A stretch of 64,000 nucleotides of DNA from Chitinophagaceae bacterium UBA4411 (GTDB lineage: Bacteria > Bacteroidota > Bacteroidia > Chitinophagales > Chitinophagaceae): positions 124,001-188,000 of the forward strand of contig DGQP01000002.1 of assembly GCA_002400415.1 (NCBI GenBank), given 5' to 3'. The notes under the pieces are model-generated. The model saw only the letters and a program-made list of their open reading frames with translations. It was not told the DNA's origin and searched no databases. Numbering within the stretch: the first letter of the stretch is position 1; each line of letters opens with the position of its first letter. Positions 41,187 to 49,488 of the stretch are shown piece by piece. Both the position numbers and the translations under genes were made by a program.

Positions 41187-41561
41187 ATGAGTACCGATAC
41201 CAACCCAATTCTAAAAAATACTTTAGCGATTTTCTTTGGATTTTTTCTTGTATTTGCTGCTATTGGAACACTTTCCTTCCTTTTTTTGTTCATAAAACCA
41301 AAAGGTTATTTCCTGTTATCCGACATAATAGTACTGGGAATTTCATGTTTTTCAGGAGGATTTGCAACATCGTCAACTGCTGCAAATTGCAAATGGCTAT
41401 GCACTGGTATCCTATGCGCTTTATGCTTACTGATACTTGGTAGCTGGCTGGAGTTTAATTTAACAGATAGTAGCTATCGTAAAAGCTATCCGCAAATTTT
41501 TATCATCATTACCACTTGTTTACTTGGAGGGATTGCCGGGAAAAATAGAAATTTATACTAA
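41187..41561 (+). CDS. Small membrane protein, unrecognised
   Basis: A 124-residue protein with four hydrophobic segments (about 11-35, 43-62, 70-88, 104-118) and no recognised motif. Moderately Cys-rich in the middle (CFSGG, NCKWLCTGILC). Starts 9 nt after the secreted YciI gene, so probably co-transcribed. Its 3' end overlaps the convergent pyrF by 9 nt. Confidence 0.7.
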   Translation: MSTDTNPILKNTLAIFFGFFLVFAAIGTLSFLFLFIKPKGYFLLSDIIVLGISCFSGGFATSSTAANCKWLCTGILCALCLLILGSWLEFNLTDSSYRKSYPQIFIIITTCLLGGIAGKNRNLY

Positions 41562-42374
41562 ATAGTTTTTCATCTCATCCCGATACCCCTTAGCCACTTC
41601 TCCCGCCTTCTCCGCAAAGTCCTCTCCGGATGAAGCATAGATGATGGCCCGGCTGGCATTCACCAGCAGGCCGCAATCTTTATTCATAGCTTTTTCAGAA
41701 ATTTCTTTTAAGCTGCCGCCCTGTGCCCCCACACCGGGAACAAGATAAAAATGATCGGGAGTCAATTTCCTGATATTGGTAAACGCATCCGCCTGTGTGG
41801 CGCCTACTACAAACATCAAATTACCGGGAGAACCCCAGGTCGCTACTGTGGTTAGTACTTTTTCATATAACATACTGCCATGGTTAGTGTCCCCGCTAAC
41901 CATCTGCTGCAATTCAAAATCTTCAGCTCCTTTATTCGATGTTAACCCCAATACAATTGCCCATTTCCCTTCGTGCTGCAAAAAAGGCTTTACACTGTCT
42001 TCTCCCATATAGGGTGCTACCGTCACCGCATCAAACGGCATTGCTTCAAAAAAAGCTTTGGCATACTGATCGGATGTGTTGCCGATATCGCCCCGTTTGG
42101 CATCTGCAATTTTAAAATGCTCCTCCCCGATATAACGAACTGTTTTTTCCATTGCCAGCCATCCTTTTACTCCCAATGCTTCATAAAATGCTGTATTGAT
42201 CTTATAGCTTACACAGAGATCCCGGGTGGCATCAATGATTGCTTTGTTAAAAGCAAATACCGGGTCAATATCGTTCAGTAAATGCCGGGGAATCTTCGTG
42301 ATGTCCGTATCTAATCCCACACAGAGATAGGATTGTTTTTGCCGGATCTGTTCAATGAGTTGCTGGCGGGTCAT
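41553..42374 (-). CDS. pyrF: Orotidine 5'-phosphate decarboxylase (type 2)
   Basis: PyrF decarboxylates OMP to UMP, the last pyrimidine step. The 273-residue length and CVGLDTD, KIADAKRGDIGNTSDQYAKAFF (catalytic Lys-Asp set), VAPYMGEDSVKPFL and VPGVGAQGG identify the longer type 2 (PyrF-TIGR02127-like) group. The ATG follows a TAACTTTG box by 5 nt. Confidence 0.95.
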   Translation of the reverse strand: MTRQQLIEQIRQKQSYLCVGLDTDITKIPRHLLNDIDPVFAFNKAIIDATRDLCVSYKINTAFYEALGVKGWLAMEKTVRYIGEEHFKIADAKRGDIGNTSDQYAKAFFEAMPFDAVTVAPYMGEDSVKPFLQHEGKWAIVLGLTSNKGAEDFELQQMVSGDTNHGSMLYEKVLTTVATWGSPGNLMFVVGATQADAFTNIRKLTPDHFYLVPGVGAQGGSLKEISEKAMNKDCGLLVNASRAIIYASSGEDFAEKAGEVAKGYRDEMKNYLV

Positions 42375-42379
42375 GGGTG

Positions 42380-42387
42380 CAAAGTTA
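42380..42387 (-). promoter_or_regulatory. TAnnTTTG box 5 nt before pyrF
   Basis: TAACTTTG on minus, separated from the pyrF ATG by CACCC. Suggests a near-leaderless transcript. Confidence 0.5.
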
Positions 42388-42388
42388 A

Positions 42389-42486
42389 TTGGTTTACCGG
42401 TTAATTAGTTGATAAGGAGTTGCACGAAGCAATCAGTATCTCCTGCAGGATATGCCCCCAATTAACAAATAAACTGATCAACTGGT
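42389..42486. repeat. Kynurenine-region 'ttaactggttaa' repeat, copy between kmo and pyrF
   Basis: GGTTTACCGGTTAATTAGTT at the left and an inverse-type CTGATCAACTGGTTAAC at the right, overlapping the kmo stop. Related words fill the gaps at 43830, 45160, 47630, 49392 and 50488. Confidence 0.5.
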
Positions 42487-43821
42487 TAACTTACCCAATA
42501 TCATCTTTTCCAATTCTTCACTTTGCCAGTTTTCTTCAATACCCGGTGTGTTCATCACTTCCTGCATGATCGCTTCCTGCTGTTGTCCTCTCCGGAGGGC
42601 TTCTGAATAGCGGATCTGCGGGCTGAATGTTACCTGCGAATAAGCCGGGATCCATTGACCGGGATATTTATCATGCAGCCTCGCTTCAATTTTTTTCTGG
42701 AGTAAGAATTTAGGATCAGCCGTTCTATCCCGCATTTCCGTAAAATTATTGATGGCCAGATCAGCGATAGCATCCCCATCCGGTTTGCGGAGAAACTGGT
42801 ATTGCTGTAAAATAGTTGCCCAGTCATCGTCGTATTTATCAATCAGTTCATCCAATACCCGGCAGTCTTCAAACCCGCAATTCATGCCCTGCCCGAAGAA
42901 TGGCACAATCGCATGGGCGGCATCACCGATTAAGGCAAATTGATCTTCCCGGACCCAGGGAAAACATTTTACGGTTACTAAGGAAGAGGTAGGGTTGTTG
43001 AAAAATTCATTTACATACTCCGGCATCAGGGCAATGGCATCCGGGAATGTTGTTGAAAAGAAATCCTGTACTTTTTCTTTGGTGGTAAGATTAGAAAAAG
43101 AGGCGGGGCCTTCAAACGGGAAGAACAAGGTGCAGGTAAACGTCTTGTCCAGGTTAGGCAATGCGATCAGCATATAATCTTTGCGGGGCCAGATATGCAG
43201 CGCATTTACTTCCATGGCAAATTCACCGGCAGCTGTTGGCGGTATGGTCAGTTCTTTATAGCCGCAATCAATATAATACTGACTGTAATTAAATTTATCA
43301 TGCTGCAACTGGTGCTGCATCCGGGCAGCAGAGAACGCACCGTCGGAACCAAAAATCAGTTGCGAGTGATGAGCTGCGAATTGCGAGCCGGGCAGTTCAA
43401 AGCTGATCGTATTCGTCTTCCAGTCAATAGAGGAACATTTATGATTAAAATGAATTTGCACGCCATGCTGTTCCGCCAGGTCCATTAGTTTCCCATTCAG
43501 TGTGCCTCTTGAAACAGAATTTATGAACTGACCTTCTTTTCCATAGGGCTGAAAAGCGGTACTCCCATCCATATTATGAATATGACGGCCATGCATGGGA
43601 ATGGAAATACTTTTTATTTCATCCGCCAGGCCTACTTTATCCAGCGCCAGCAATCCCCGGTCACTTAAAGCAAGATTGATGGAACGGCCTGCAGCTATTT
43701 TTTCTTTCCTCATATCTGGACGCCGTTCAAATATGGAGACACGATGCCCTCTTTTTGCCAGATAAATAGATAACAATGACCCGACTAAACCTGCCCCGAT
43801 TATCGTAACATCTTTTTTCAT
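42478..43821 (-). CDS. kmo: Kynurenine 3-monooxygenase
   Basis: A 447-residue FAD monooxygenase that hydroxylates kynurenine to 3-hydroxykynurenine with NADPH. GAGLVGSLLSIYLAKRGHRV (residues 9-28) binds FAD; RSINLALSDRGLLAL, the second motif LIFGSDGAFSAAR and GDAAHAIVPFFGQGMNCGFED are typical of KMO. It is followed upstream on the transcript by kynureninase, its pathway partner. No C-terminal membrane anchor is evident, as in bacterial forms. Confidence 0.95.
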   Translation of the reverse strand: MKKDVTIIGAGLVGSLLSIYLAKRGHRVSIFERRPDMRKEKIAAGRSINLALSDRGLLALDKVGLADEIKSISIPMHGRHIHNMDGSTAFQPYGKEGQFINSVSRGTLNGKLMDLAEQHGVQIHFNHKCSSIDWKTNTISFELPGSQFAAHHSQLIFGSDGAFSAARMQHQLQHDKFNYSQYYIDCGYKELTIPPTAAGEFAMEVNALHIWPRKDYMLIALPNLDKTFTCTLFFPFEGPASFSNLTTKEKVQDFFSTTFPDAIALMPEYVNEFFNNPTSSLVTVKCFPWVREDQFALIGDAAHAIVPFFGQGMNCGFEDCRVLDELIDKYDDDWATILQQYQFLRKPDGDAIADLAINNFTEMRDRTADPKFLLQKKIEARLHDKYPGQWIPAYSQVTFSPQIRYSEALRRGQQQEAIMQEVMNTPGIEENWQSEELEKMILGKLTS

Positions 43822-43825
43822 AATA

Positions 43826-43866
43826 ACTTTTCAATTAAACCTGGTCAGCTGATTAACTGATCAACC
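43826..43866. repeat. 'gattaactgatcaacc' repeat between kynureninase and kmo
   Basis: CAGCTGATTAACTGATCAACC overlaps the kynureninase stop and fills the 23-nt gap to kmo. Same family as the other kynurenine-region repeats. Confidence 0.4.
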
Positions 43867-45140
43867 AATGCACCGAACCGCCATACGTCTTCAAATGTAT
43901 TATATAAGGGAACAGGGGCCACCCGGATCACATTCGGTTCCCGCCAGTCAGCGATCACTCCCTGCCGCATCAACCCGTCAAATATTTCCCTTCCTCTTTT
44001 CAGCATCAGCATCGACACCTGGCAACCTCTTTCGTTTTCGTCCGTGGGTGTAATCACTTCAATAACTTTTTCTGTATGACGGCTATTGATTTCACTTAAT
44101 ATAAAATGCAAATAACCGGCTAATTGTTTTCGCTTGCTGTGCAATTTGTCCATACCCGCTTCTTCAAAAATATCCAGTGCTGCTTTATGGGCAGCCATGG
44201 ATAAGACAGGTGCGTTACTCAGTTGCCATCCTTCCGCAGTGGGGATCGGGTCAAAGCCCTTCTCCATTTTAAAACGGGTGTCTTTTTTATATCCCCACCA
44301 ACCCGCAAAACGGGGCATGTCTTTATCAGCAATATGTTTTTCATGAATATAAACACCTGCCACCCCTCCCGGTCCGCTGTTCAGGTATTTATAAGAACAC
44401 CAGCAGGCAAAATCAACGTTCCAGTCATGGAGGTGCAATTCCACATTCCCTGCAGCATGCGCCAGGTCAAACCCCGCATAAGCTCCCACCGCATGTGCTG
44501 CCCTGGTGATTGCTTCGAGGTCAAAGAACTGACCCGTATAATAGTTAATGCCACCCAACAAAACAATAGCCACGGTATCTCCATGCTTATTGATGGTGGC
44601 AATAATATCCTCTGTCCGCAGCGTATGTTCACCTTCCCTCGGCGCCACTTCAATTACTGCATTGTCCGGATCAAATCCATTCCTGTCCGGCATGCGGGCA
44701 TGATACTTTGCCTGCGTTTCAAATGCATACTGATCAGAAGGGAATGCCCTGGCTTCACAAATAATCTTATAACGTTGTTGTGTGGGCCGGTAAAAACTCA
44801 CCATCAGTAAGTGCAGGTTGACCGTAAGCTGGTTCATCACCACTACTTCTTCTTCCTTACATCCAACAATATCTGATAATTGCCTGGGAAATATCTCATG
44901 GTAAGGCATCCAGGGATGTCTGGCATGGAAATGCCCTTCCACTCCCAATCTGGCCCAGTCATCTAATTCCTGCTGTACATATTGTGCCGTGATGCGGGGC
45001 TGAAGTCCAAGGGAATTCCCGGTAAAATATATACAGTCTTTCCCTTCCTGCTGCGGAATATAGAAATAACTTTTGAATTCATGTAAGGAATCCGCTTCAT
45101 CCAGTTGGCGGGCAAACGCTAACGTATTCTGGTAAACCAT
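43845..45140 (-). CDS. kynU: Kynureninase
   Basis: A 431-residue PLP enzyme that cleaves (3-hydroxy)kynurenine to (3-hydroxy)anthranilate and alanine. Features: YFTGNSLGLQPR, MNQLTVNLHLLMVSFYRP (phosphate-binding), GFDLAHAAGNVELHLHDWNVDFACWC and the Schiff-base Lys in YKYLNSGPGGVAGVYIHEKH. The C-terminal EPNVIRVAPVPLYNTFEDVW is diagnostic. Lies 23 nt ahead of kmo in one transcription unit. Confidence 0.96.
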   Translation of the reverse strand: MVYQNTLAFARQLDEADSLHEFKSYFYIPQQEGKDCIYFTGNSLGLQPRITAQYVQQELDDWARLGVEGHFHARHPWMPYHEIFPRQLSDIVGCKEEEVVVMNQLTVNLHLLMVSFYRPTQQRYKIICEARAFPSDQYAFETQAKYHARMPDRNGFDPDNAVIEVAPREGEHTLRTEDIIATINKHGDTVAIVLLGGINYYTGQFFDLEAITRAAHAVGAYAGFDLAHAAGNVELHLHDWNVDFACWCSYKYLNSGPGGVAGVYIHEKHIADKDMPRFAGWWGYKKDTRFKMEKGFDPIPTAEGWQLSNAPVLSMAAHKAALDIFEEAGMDKLHSKRKQLAGYLHFILSEINSRHTEKVIEVITPTDENERGCQVSMLMLKRGREIFDGLMRQGVIADWREPNVIRVAPVPLYNTFEDVWRFGALVDQLIS

Positions 45141-45162
45141 CTTGCTTGTTTAGTAGTTTATG

Positions 45163-45178
45163 GGTTAATTAATTAACC
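45163..45178. repeat. 16-bp perfect palindrome in a kynurenine-region repeat
   Basis: GGTTAATTAATTAACC. It belongs to a 75-nt gap also containing TTAACTGATTAACCAATTAA (45211-45230). It could serve as a regulator site, but the same vocabulary recurs in gaps without promoters. Confidence 0.5.
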
Positions 45179-45231
45179 GGATTATCCCAATGAATCCTCT
45201 TGCCAAATTAACTGATTAACCAATTAACAGA

Positions 45232-45648
45232 TCATAGTGTGGCAATCACTTTTAATTCTATTGCTATCGGGGTGGGCAGGCTTTTTACTTCCACCGTGGT
45301 GCGGCAGGCCTGCACAGAAGTAAAGTATTCTGCATATATCTTATTATAAACAGGAAAATCCTTCTTCATATTTGTCAGGAACACGGTCACATCCACGATC
45401 TTATTCCAGCTGCTGCCACTGGCTTCCAGTACGGCTTTCACATTGGCGAATACGGAATGACATTCCGCTTCGATATCATATTTGAGGATATTGCCTTCTG
45501 CATCCAGTTCCAGTCCGGGTATGGTATCATCTTTATGATTCCTGGGGCCGATACCGGATAAGAAAAGAAGATTACCCACTTTTTTTGCATGCGGGTAAGC
45601 ACCGAGAGGTTTTGCCGCTTTACTGGTATTAAAAAATAAATTACTCAT
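45232..45648 (-). CDS. RidA-family protein, candidate 2-aminomuconate deaminase
   Basis: A 138-residue YjgF/RidA trimeric-fold protein: GAYPHAKKVGNLLFLSGIGPRNHKDD, ECHSVFANVKAVLEASGSSWNKIVDVTVFLTNM, ACRTTVEVKSLPTPIAIELKVIA with the conserved Arg and Glu. RidA enzymes hydrolyse enamines/imines; a branch (AmnD/NbaF) deaminates 2-aminomuconate. Placement between kynureninase and the aminomuconate semialdehyde dehydrogenase supports that role. A general imine hydrolase remains possible. Confidence 0.85.
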   Translation of the reverse strand: MSNLFFNTSKAAKPLGAYPHAKKVGNLLFLSGIGPRNHKDDTIPGLELDAEGNILKYDIEAECHSVFANVKAVLEASGSSWNKIVDVTVFLTNMKKDFPVYNKIYAEYFTSVQACRTTVEVKSLPTPIAIELKVIATL

Positions 45649-45718
45649 ACTATAATAGATTGAAATCAGAGGTCAGATGTCTGAGGCCGGAATAAAGTGT
45701 AAAACGCTGAATTGTGAA

Positions 45719-47254
45719 CTATAATTCAATACAAACATTCTTTGCCTCTGTAAAGAAACGTAATGCCTCCCAGCCGCCTTCCCTTCCTACACCACTATTC
45801 TTCACTCCGCCGAAAGGAGTTCTTAAGTCACGCAGCAGCCAGCAGTTGATCCAGATAATACCACTTTCTGTTTTTGCAGCCACACGGCTTGCTTTCGAAA
45901 TATCCTGTGTCCAGATCATAGCTGCTAAGCCGTATTGCGTTGCATTTGCTAATTGCAGGGACTCTTCTTCTGTTTTAAATGACTGCAACGTTACAACTGG
46001 TCCAAATATCTCTTCTGTGTTCGTTTGGCAACCGGGACCTAATCCCTCAATCACAGTAGGCTGTATAAAATAGCCATTGGCACAACGCCCTTCCGGTTGT
46101 ACAGCAATCCCACCGCACAATATCTTTCCGCCTTCCTGCCTGGCCGTATCAATACAACGCATGATCTTGTCAAAATGTACTTTACTGACAATAGCTCCTT
46201 GCTTTGAATTCTCATCCAGCGGATCACCAACAATTAATGCTTTTGTGCGTTCAACAAATTCTGTTTTGAATTTTTCATATACCGTTTCCTCAATTAATAT
46301 CCGGCTGCCGCATAAACAAATTTCACCCTGGTTACTGAACGAGGATTGCACAGTTGTCTTCATCATCTTTTCCCAGTCACAATCAGCAAAAATGATATTA
46401 GGATTCTTACCTCCCAGCTCCAGCGATAGTTTTTTAAACTTCGGCGCTGCCAGGGAAGCAATCCTTTCCCCTGCCCTGGTGCTGCCGGTAAAGGAAATGG
46501 CTTTTATATCAGGATGCTTCACGATGGCTTCTCCGGTATTGGTGCCCGTTCCATGAATAATGTTCAACACCCCACCGGGCAAACCGGCTTCCTTACAAAT
46601 TTTGGATAACAGGAATGCCGTAACCGGTGTTACCTCAGATGGTTTGGCGATAACACAATTTCCGGCCGCCAGTGCCGGTGCAATTTTCCAGGTAAATAAA
46701 TACAGGGGCAAATTCCAGGGAGAGATACAACCAACGATACCAATGGGCTGCCGTAAAGTATAATTTACCGCTTTATCCTCCATGCTATGACTCTCCGTTG
46801 CAAAATGCATGATACCGGTGGCAAAGAACCGGAAATTGGCAGAAGCTCTCGGTATATCCACTTTCTTACTTAACCATAAAGGTTTGCCATTATCATTGGT
46901 TTCAGCCAATGCCAGTTCAGGAAGATGCGTATCAATAAGTTCAGCTATACGGTTCAATATCCTGAACCGTTCTTCCGGAGAAGTAATACTCCAGTTTACA
47001 AATGCTTTCTTTGCTGCTTCCACAGCAATGTTCACATCTTTCTCATTACTATCCGGAATTTGCCCCACCACTTCACCCGTAGCCGGGTTGATATTCTCAA
47101 TGAAATTACCACTCAGCGGACCGGCCAGGTTGCCGCCGATATAATTCTCTAAGTGATATGGTATTTGCAGGTTGATTGGTTGATTGTTTAATTGGGACAG
47201 CTTGCTATTTGGGGTTATATTTTGAGGATTTGGAAATGAATTTAATAAAGGCAT
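45719..47254 (-). CDS. amnC: 2-aminomuconate semialdehyde dehydrogenase (aldehyde dehydrogenase)
   Basis: A 511-residue NAD-dependent ALDH. GCISPWNLPLYLFTWKIAPALAAGNCVIAKPSE, SFTGSTRAGERI, the catalytic Glu in SLELGGKNPNIIF and Cys in NQGEICLCGSR, and EEIFGPVVTL are all intact. HMSD-type aldehyde dehydrogenases oxidise 2-aminomuconate semialdehyde; the neighbouring dioxygenase and decarboxylase support this. The N-terminal 33 residues are unusual (partly encoded by a repeat, QLNNQPINLQ) and the ATG at 47254 lies 50 nt inside the upstream four-helix gene; the original start may have been lost. Confidence 0.9.
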   Translation of the reverse strand: MPLLNSFPNPQNITPNSKLSQLNNQPINLQIPYHLENYIGGNLAGPLSGNFIENINPATGEVVGQIPDSNEKDVNIAVEAAKKAFVNWSITSPEERFRILNRIAELIDTHLPELALAETNDNGKPLWLSKKVDIPRASANFRFFATGIMHFATESHSMEDKAVNYTLRQPIGIVGCISPWNLPLYLFTWKIAPALAAGNCVIAKPSEVTPVTAFLLSKICKEAGLPGGVLNIIHGTGTNTGEAIVKHPDIKAISFTGSTRAGERIASLAAPKFKKLSLELGGKNPNIIFADCDWEKMMKTTVQSSFSNQGEICLCGSRILIEETVYEKFKTEFVERTKALIVGDPLDENSKQGAIVSKVHFDKIMRCIDTARQEGGKILCGGIAVQPEGRCANGYFIQPTVIEGLGPGCQTNTEEIFGPVVTLQSFKTEEESLQLANATQYGLAAMIWTQDISKASRVAAKTESGIIWINCWLLRDLRTPFGGVKNSGVGREGGWEALRFFTEAKNVCIEL

Positions 47255-47582
47255 TTAGTTTAATAAGAATTACTTCTGCCATACCGAGTAACTCAGCGCA
47301 TTTATCCTCTCTAATCAGGTTCCTTCTTTTACATTTTCCAATCCATGATTTTGTTTCCTGTAACGACCCTCTTGAATAAAAATAAAACTGTTTACTTTCT
47401 TTATAATAAAATCTTCCGTACCCTTCGGCAATGTTAGCACTAATCGAATCAGCTGACCTGACTATCTGCTTTCCGATTGTATCTTTCCTGAACTGATCCC
47501 AGCCCATCACTATTTGCCATATACCATCCGAGAACTGCCCGGCCAATTCATATACTTCCAGTTTCTCCAGTGTATATTCCAT
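47205..47582 (-). CDS. Four-helix-bundle protein (23S IVS-type)
   Basis: A 125-residue protein of the four-helix-bundle family also found in 23S rRNA intervening sequences and in diversity-generating retroelement accessory proteins (bAvd). LEKLEVYELAGQFSDGIWQI, GKQIVRSADSISANIAEGYGR and FYFYSRGSLQETKSWIGK are the family core. Function of free-standing members is unknown. It interrupts the kynurenine cluster and overlaps the aldehyde dehydrogenase start by 50 nt. No reverse transcriptase or rRNA gene is near. Confidence 0.92.
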   Translation of the reverse strand: MEYTLEKLEVYELAGQFSDGIWQIVMGWDQFRKDTIGKQIVRSADSISANIAEGYGRFYYKESKQFYFYSRGSLQETKSWIGKCKRRNLIREDKCAELLGMAEVILIKLNAFIKFISKSSKYNPK

Positions 47583-47655
47583 AAACAAGATATTACAAGA
47601 AGTCGCCCTGAAACCTCAAGGTCCTGACCAACAAATTAACTAATAAACCAATTAA

Positions 47656-48441
47656 CTATATTGACCCAGTCCTTCCCCCATCCACCGGTATACTCACTCC
47701 ATTTACATAAGAAGCTGCGGGTGATGCGAGAAATGCTGCCACGGCCGCCACTTCCGAAGCATCGGCGAACCGTTTCATCGGCACCTCTTCCAGCATATTC
47801 TTTTCTATGATATCAATTACTGTATTTCCTTTTTTGGCCATATTATCTATCAGGGTTGTTAACCTGTTCGTAGTGGTAAAACCGGGTAATACATTATTCA
47901 CGGTAATATTAAACTGCCCCACTTCATTGGACAAGGTTTTGGCCCAGCTGGCCACGGCTCCACGAATTGTATTGGATACACCCAGGTTTTTCAGCGGTAT
48001 TTTAACGGATGTGGAAATAATATTCACAATACGGCCATAGCCTTCTTTTTTCATAGAAGGTATGCAGGCCTTCGCTAAAATATGATTACAAATAAGATGC
48101 TGGTTGAAGGTTTTTAAAAAAGCATCTTCTGTTGCTTCGGTGATTGGTCCCGCTGCAGGTCCACCGGTGTTGTTGATAAGTATGTGAACAGTATTTGAAG
48201 CGATATAAGCTTCGATCGTTTTTTTAACTTCATCCGGCTTACTGAAATCAGCCAGCAGGGAATGATGCTGTTGCTGCAGGCTGGTATCTAATTTTTTTAC
48301 AGCATCCTTCAGTGCATCTTCATTGCGTGCTATTAAAATACAATGAGCCCCCAGCAGGGCCAGTTCTTCGGCAATTGCGAGCCCGATTCCTTGAGTGCTG
48401 CCGCAAACAACCGCTTTTTTTCCTTCCAGGGAGAGATTCAT
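47656..48441 (-). CDS. SDR-family oxidoreductase with atypical active site
   Basis: A 261-residue short-chain dehydrogenase. The cofactor motif GSTQGIG (14-20), LINNTGG and the C-terminal GVSIPVDGGRTGSI are standard, but the usual YxxxK is replaced by SNTIR (LGVSNTIRGAVASW): Ser for Tyr and Arg for Lys. This is the 'SNxxR' SDR branch, where catalysis differs. Because it sits inside the kynurenine cluster between the aldehyde dehydrogenase and the dioxygenase, it may reduce 2-aminomuconate or a product of it. Substrate unproven. Confidence 0.85.
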   Translation of the reverse strand: MNLSLEGKKAVVCGSTQGIGLAIAEELALLGAHCILIARNEDALKDAVKKLDTSLQQQHHSLLADFSKPDEVKKTIEAYIASNTVHILINNTGGPAAGPITEATEDAFLKTFNQHLICNHILAKACIPSMKKEGYGRIVNIISTSVKIPLKNLGVSNTIRGAVASWAKTLSNEVGQFNITVNNVLPGFTTTNRLTTLIDNMAKKGNTVIDIIEKNMLEEVPMKRFADASEVAAVAAFLASPAASYVNGVSIPVDGGRTGSI

Positions 48442-48485
48442 GAAGTCAAACCTACGGTAAAAAGTTGTAATTTTTCATACTGAAT

Positions 48486-48861
48486 ATGAGAGCAATCTTC
48501 ACCATATTTTTTGTTTTATACATGACTCACTTTGCTTCTTCCCAAGCAGACATAAAAAGTGATTCATTAATTTATAAATTAACCATCCAAGCAGATTCTT
48601 ATATAAATAAAACGTCAAAACCAGAAAAATTCAAGGTACTCAGTTCGGATTTTTATATTAACCCATTACTTTACATTTTTATTGATAAAGAGCACTTGAA
48701 ATATTATTCATTTGAATATGGCAAAACATACCAGGTAAAAGGCCGTGTCTACTATAAAAATATGGGTCGATGGTTTTTTTAGTGGCGGCCGTGAAGAGAC
48801 AAGGATTTATGTTGCCCCTGTAGAGTTCACAATATATTTACCACCTATTAATATTAAATAA
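48486..48861 (+). pseudogene. Secreted small protein interrupted by a T7 frameshift
   Basis: The intact part (48486-48782, 98 residues) has a signal peptide (MRAIFTIFFVLYMTHFASS) and ends in KNMGRWFF at a TAG. The stop is created at a run of seven T (48774-48780): with one T fewer the frame continues SGGREETRIYVAPVEF and on to PPINIK, stopping at 48861, total about 124 residues. No family recognised. The locus is AT-rich compared with its neighbours. Possible causes: a real disrupted gene, a sequence error, or slippage at the T run. Confidence 0.6.
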
Positions 48862-48868
48862 GTCAAAT

Positions 48869-49393
48869 ATGCCTGTCATAGCCCCTTTCAACCTTAAAAA
48901 ATGGATCGATGATAACCGTGAGCTGCTGAAGCCGCCGGTAGGTAACCAATGTGTCTATAAGGATGCAGAGAATTTTATTGTGATGGTGGTAGGCGGACCG
49001 AATGCCCGGAAAGATTATCATTTCAATGAAACGGAAGAACTCTATTACCAGGTAGAAGGCGATATTGTGGTTAAGATTATTGACAACGGGGAATTCAAAG
49101 ACATCCCGGTGAAAGAAGGGGAAATATTTTTATTACCTCCCAAAACACCACATTCCCCGCAACGGGGACCCGGCACAGTCGGCCTGGTGATTGAAAAGAA
49201 AAGAGAATCGGAAGATGATGGATTCTTATGGTTCTGCGAAAAATGCGGGAATAAGTTATATGAAGAAGCCCTGCATGTGGATGATATCGTTAAACAATTA
49301 CCTCCTGTCATGAACCGCTTCTGGGAAAGCACCATGCACCGTACCTGTAACAAATGCGGGGCTGTGATGGAACCGCCTGTAAAGAGAAGTTAA
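48869..49393 (+). CDS. nbaC: 3-hydroxyanthranilate 3,4-dioxygenase
   Basis: A 174-residue iron dioxygenase that opens the ring of 3-hydroxyanthranilate to 2-amino-3-carboxymuconate semialdehyde (ACMS). The cupin binds iron by His51, Glu57 (DYHFNETEE) and His95 (KTPHSPQR). The C-terminal rubredoxin-like site has Cys123, Cys126, Cys160 and Cys163 (CEKC, CNKC) as in bacterial enzymes. Followed by the ACMS decarboxylase gene 95 nt later. Confidence 0.96.
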   Translation: MPVIAPFNLKKWIDDNRELLKPPVGNQCVYKDAENFIVMVVGGPNARKDYHFNETEELYYQVEGDIVVKIIDNGEFKDIPVKEGEIFLLPPKTPHSPQRGPGTVGLVIEKKRESEDDGFLWFCEKCGNKLYEEALHVDDIVKQLPPVMNRFWESTMHRTCNKCGAVMEPPVKRS

Positions 49394-49488
49394 CAGGTTA
49401 ACTGGTTAATTAGTTGATAAGGCCAGGCCCTGATTAGCCGACCATTGCTTAACACCGATTAACTGATTAATTGATTAACCAATTACTG
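49392..49488. repeat. Kynurenine-region repeat between nbaC and ACMS decarboxylase
   Basis: GTTAACTGGTTAATTAGTTG, a 40-nt spacer and then TTAACTGATTAATTGATTAA facing the other way. It fills nearly the whole gap. The same pair flanks the decarboxylase on its other side (50488-50606). Confidence 0.55.
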
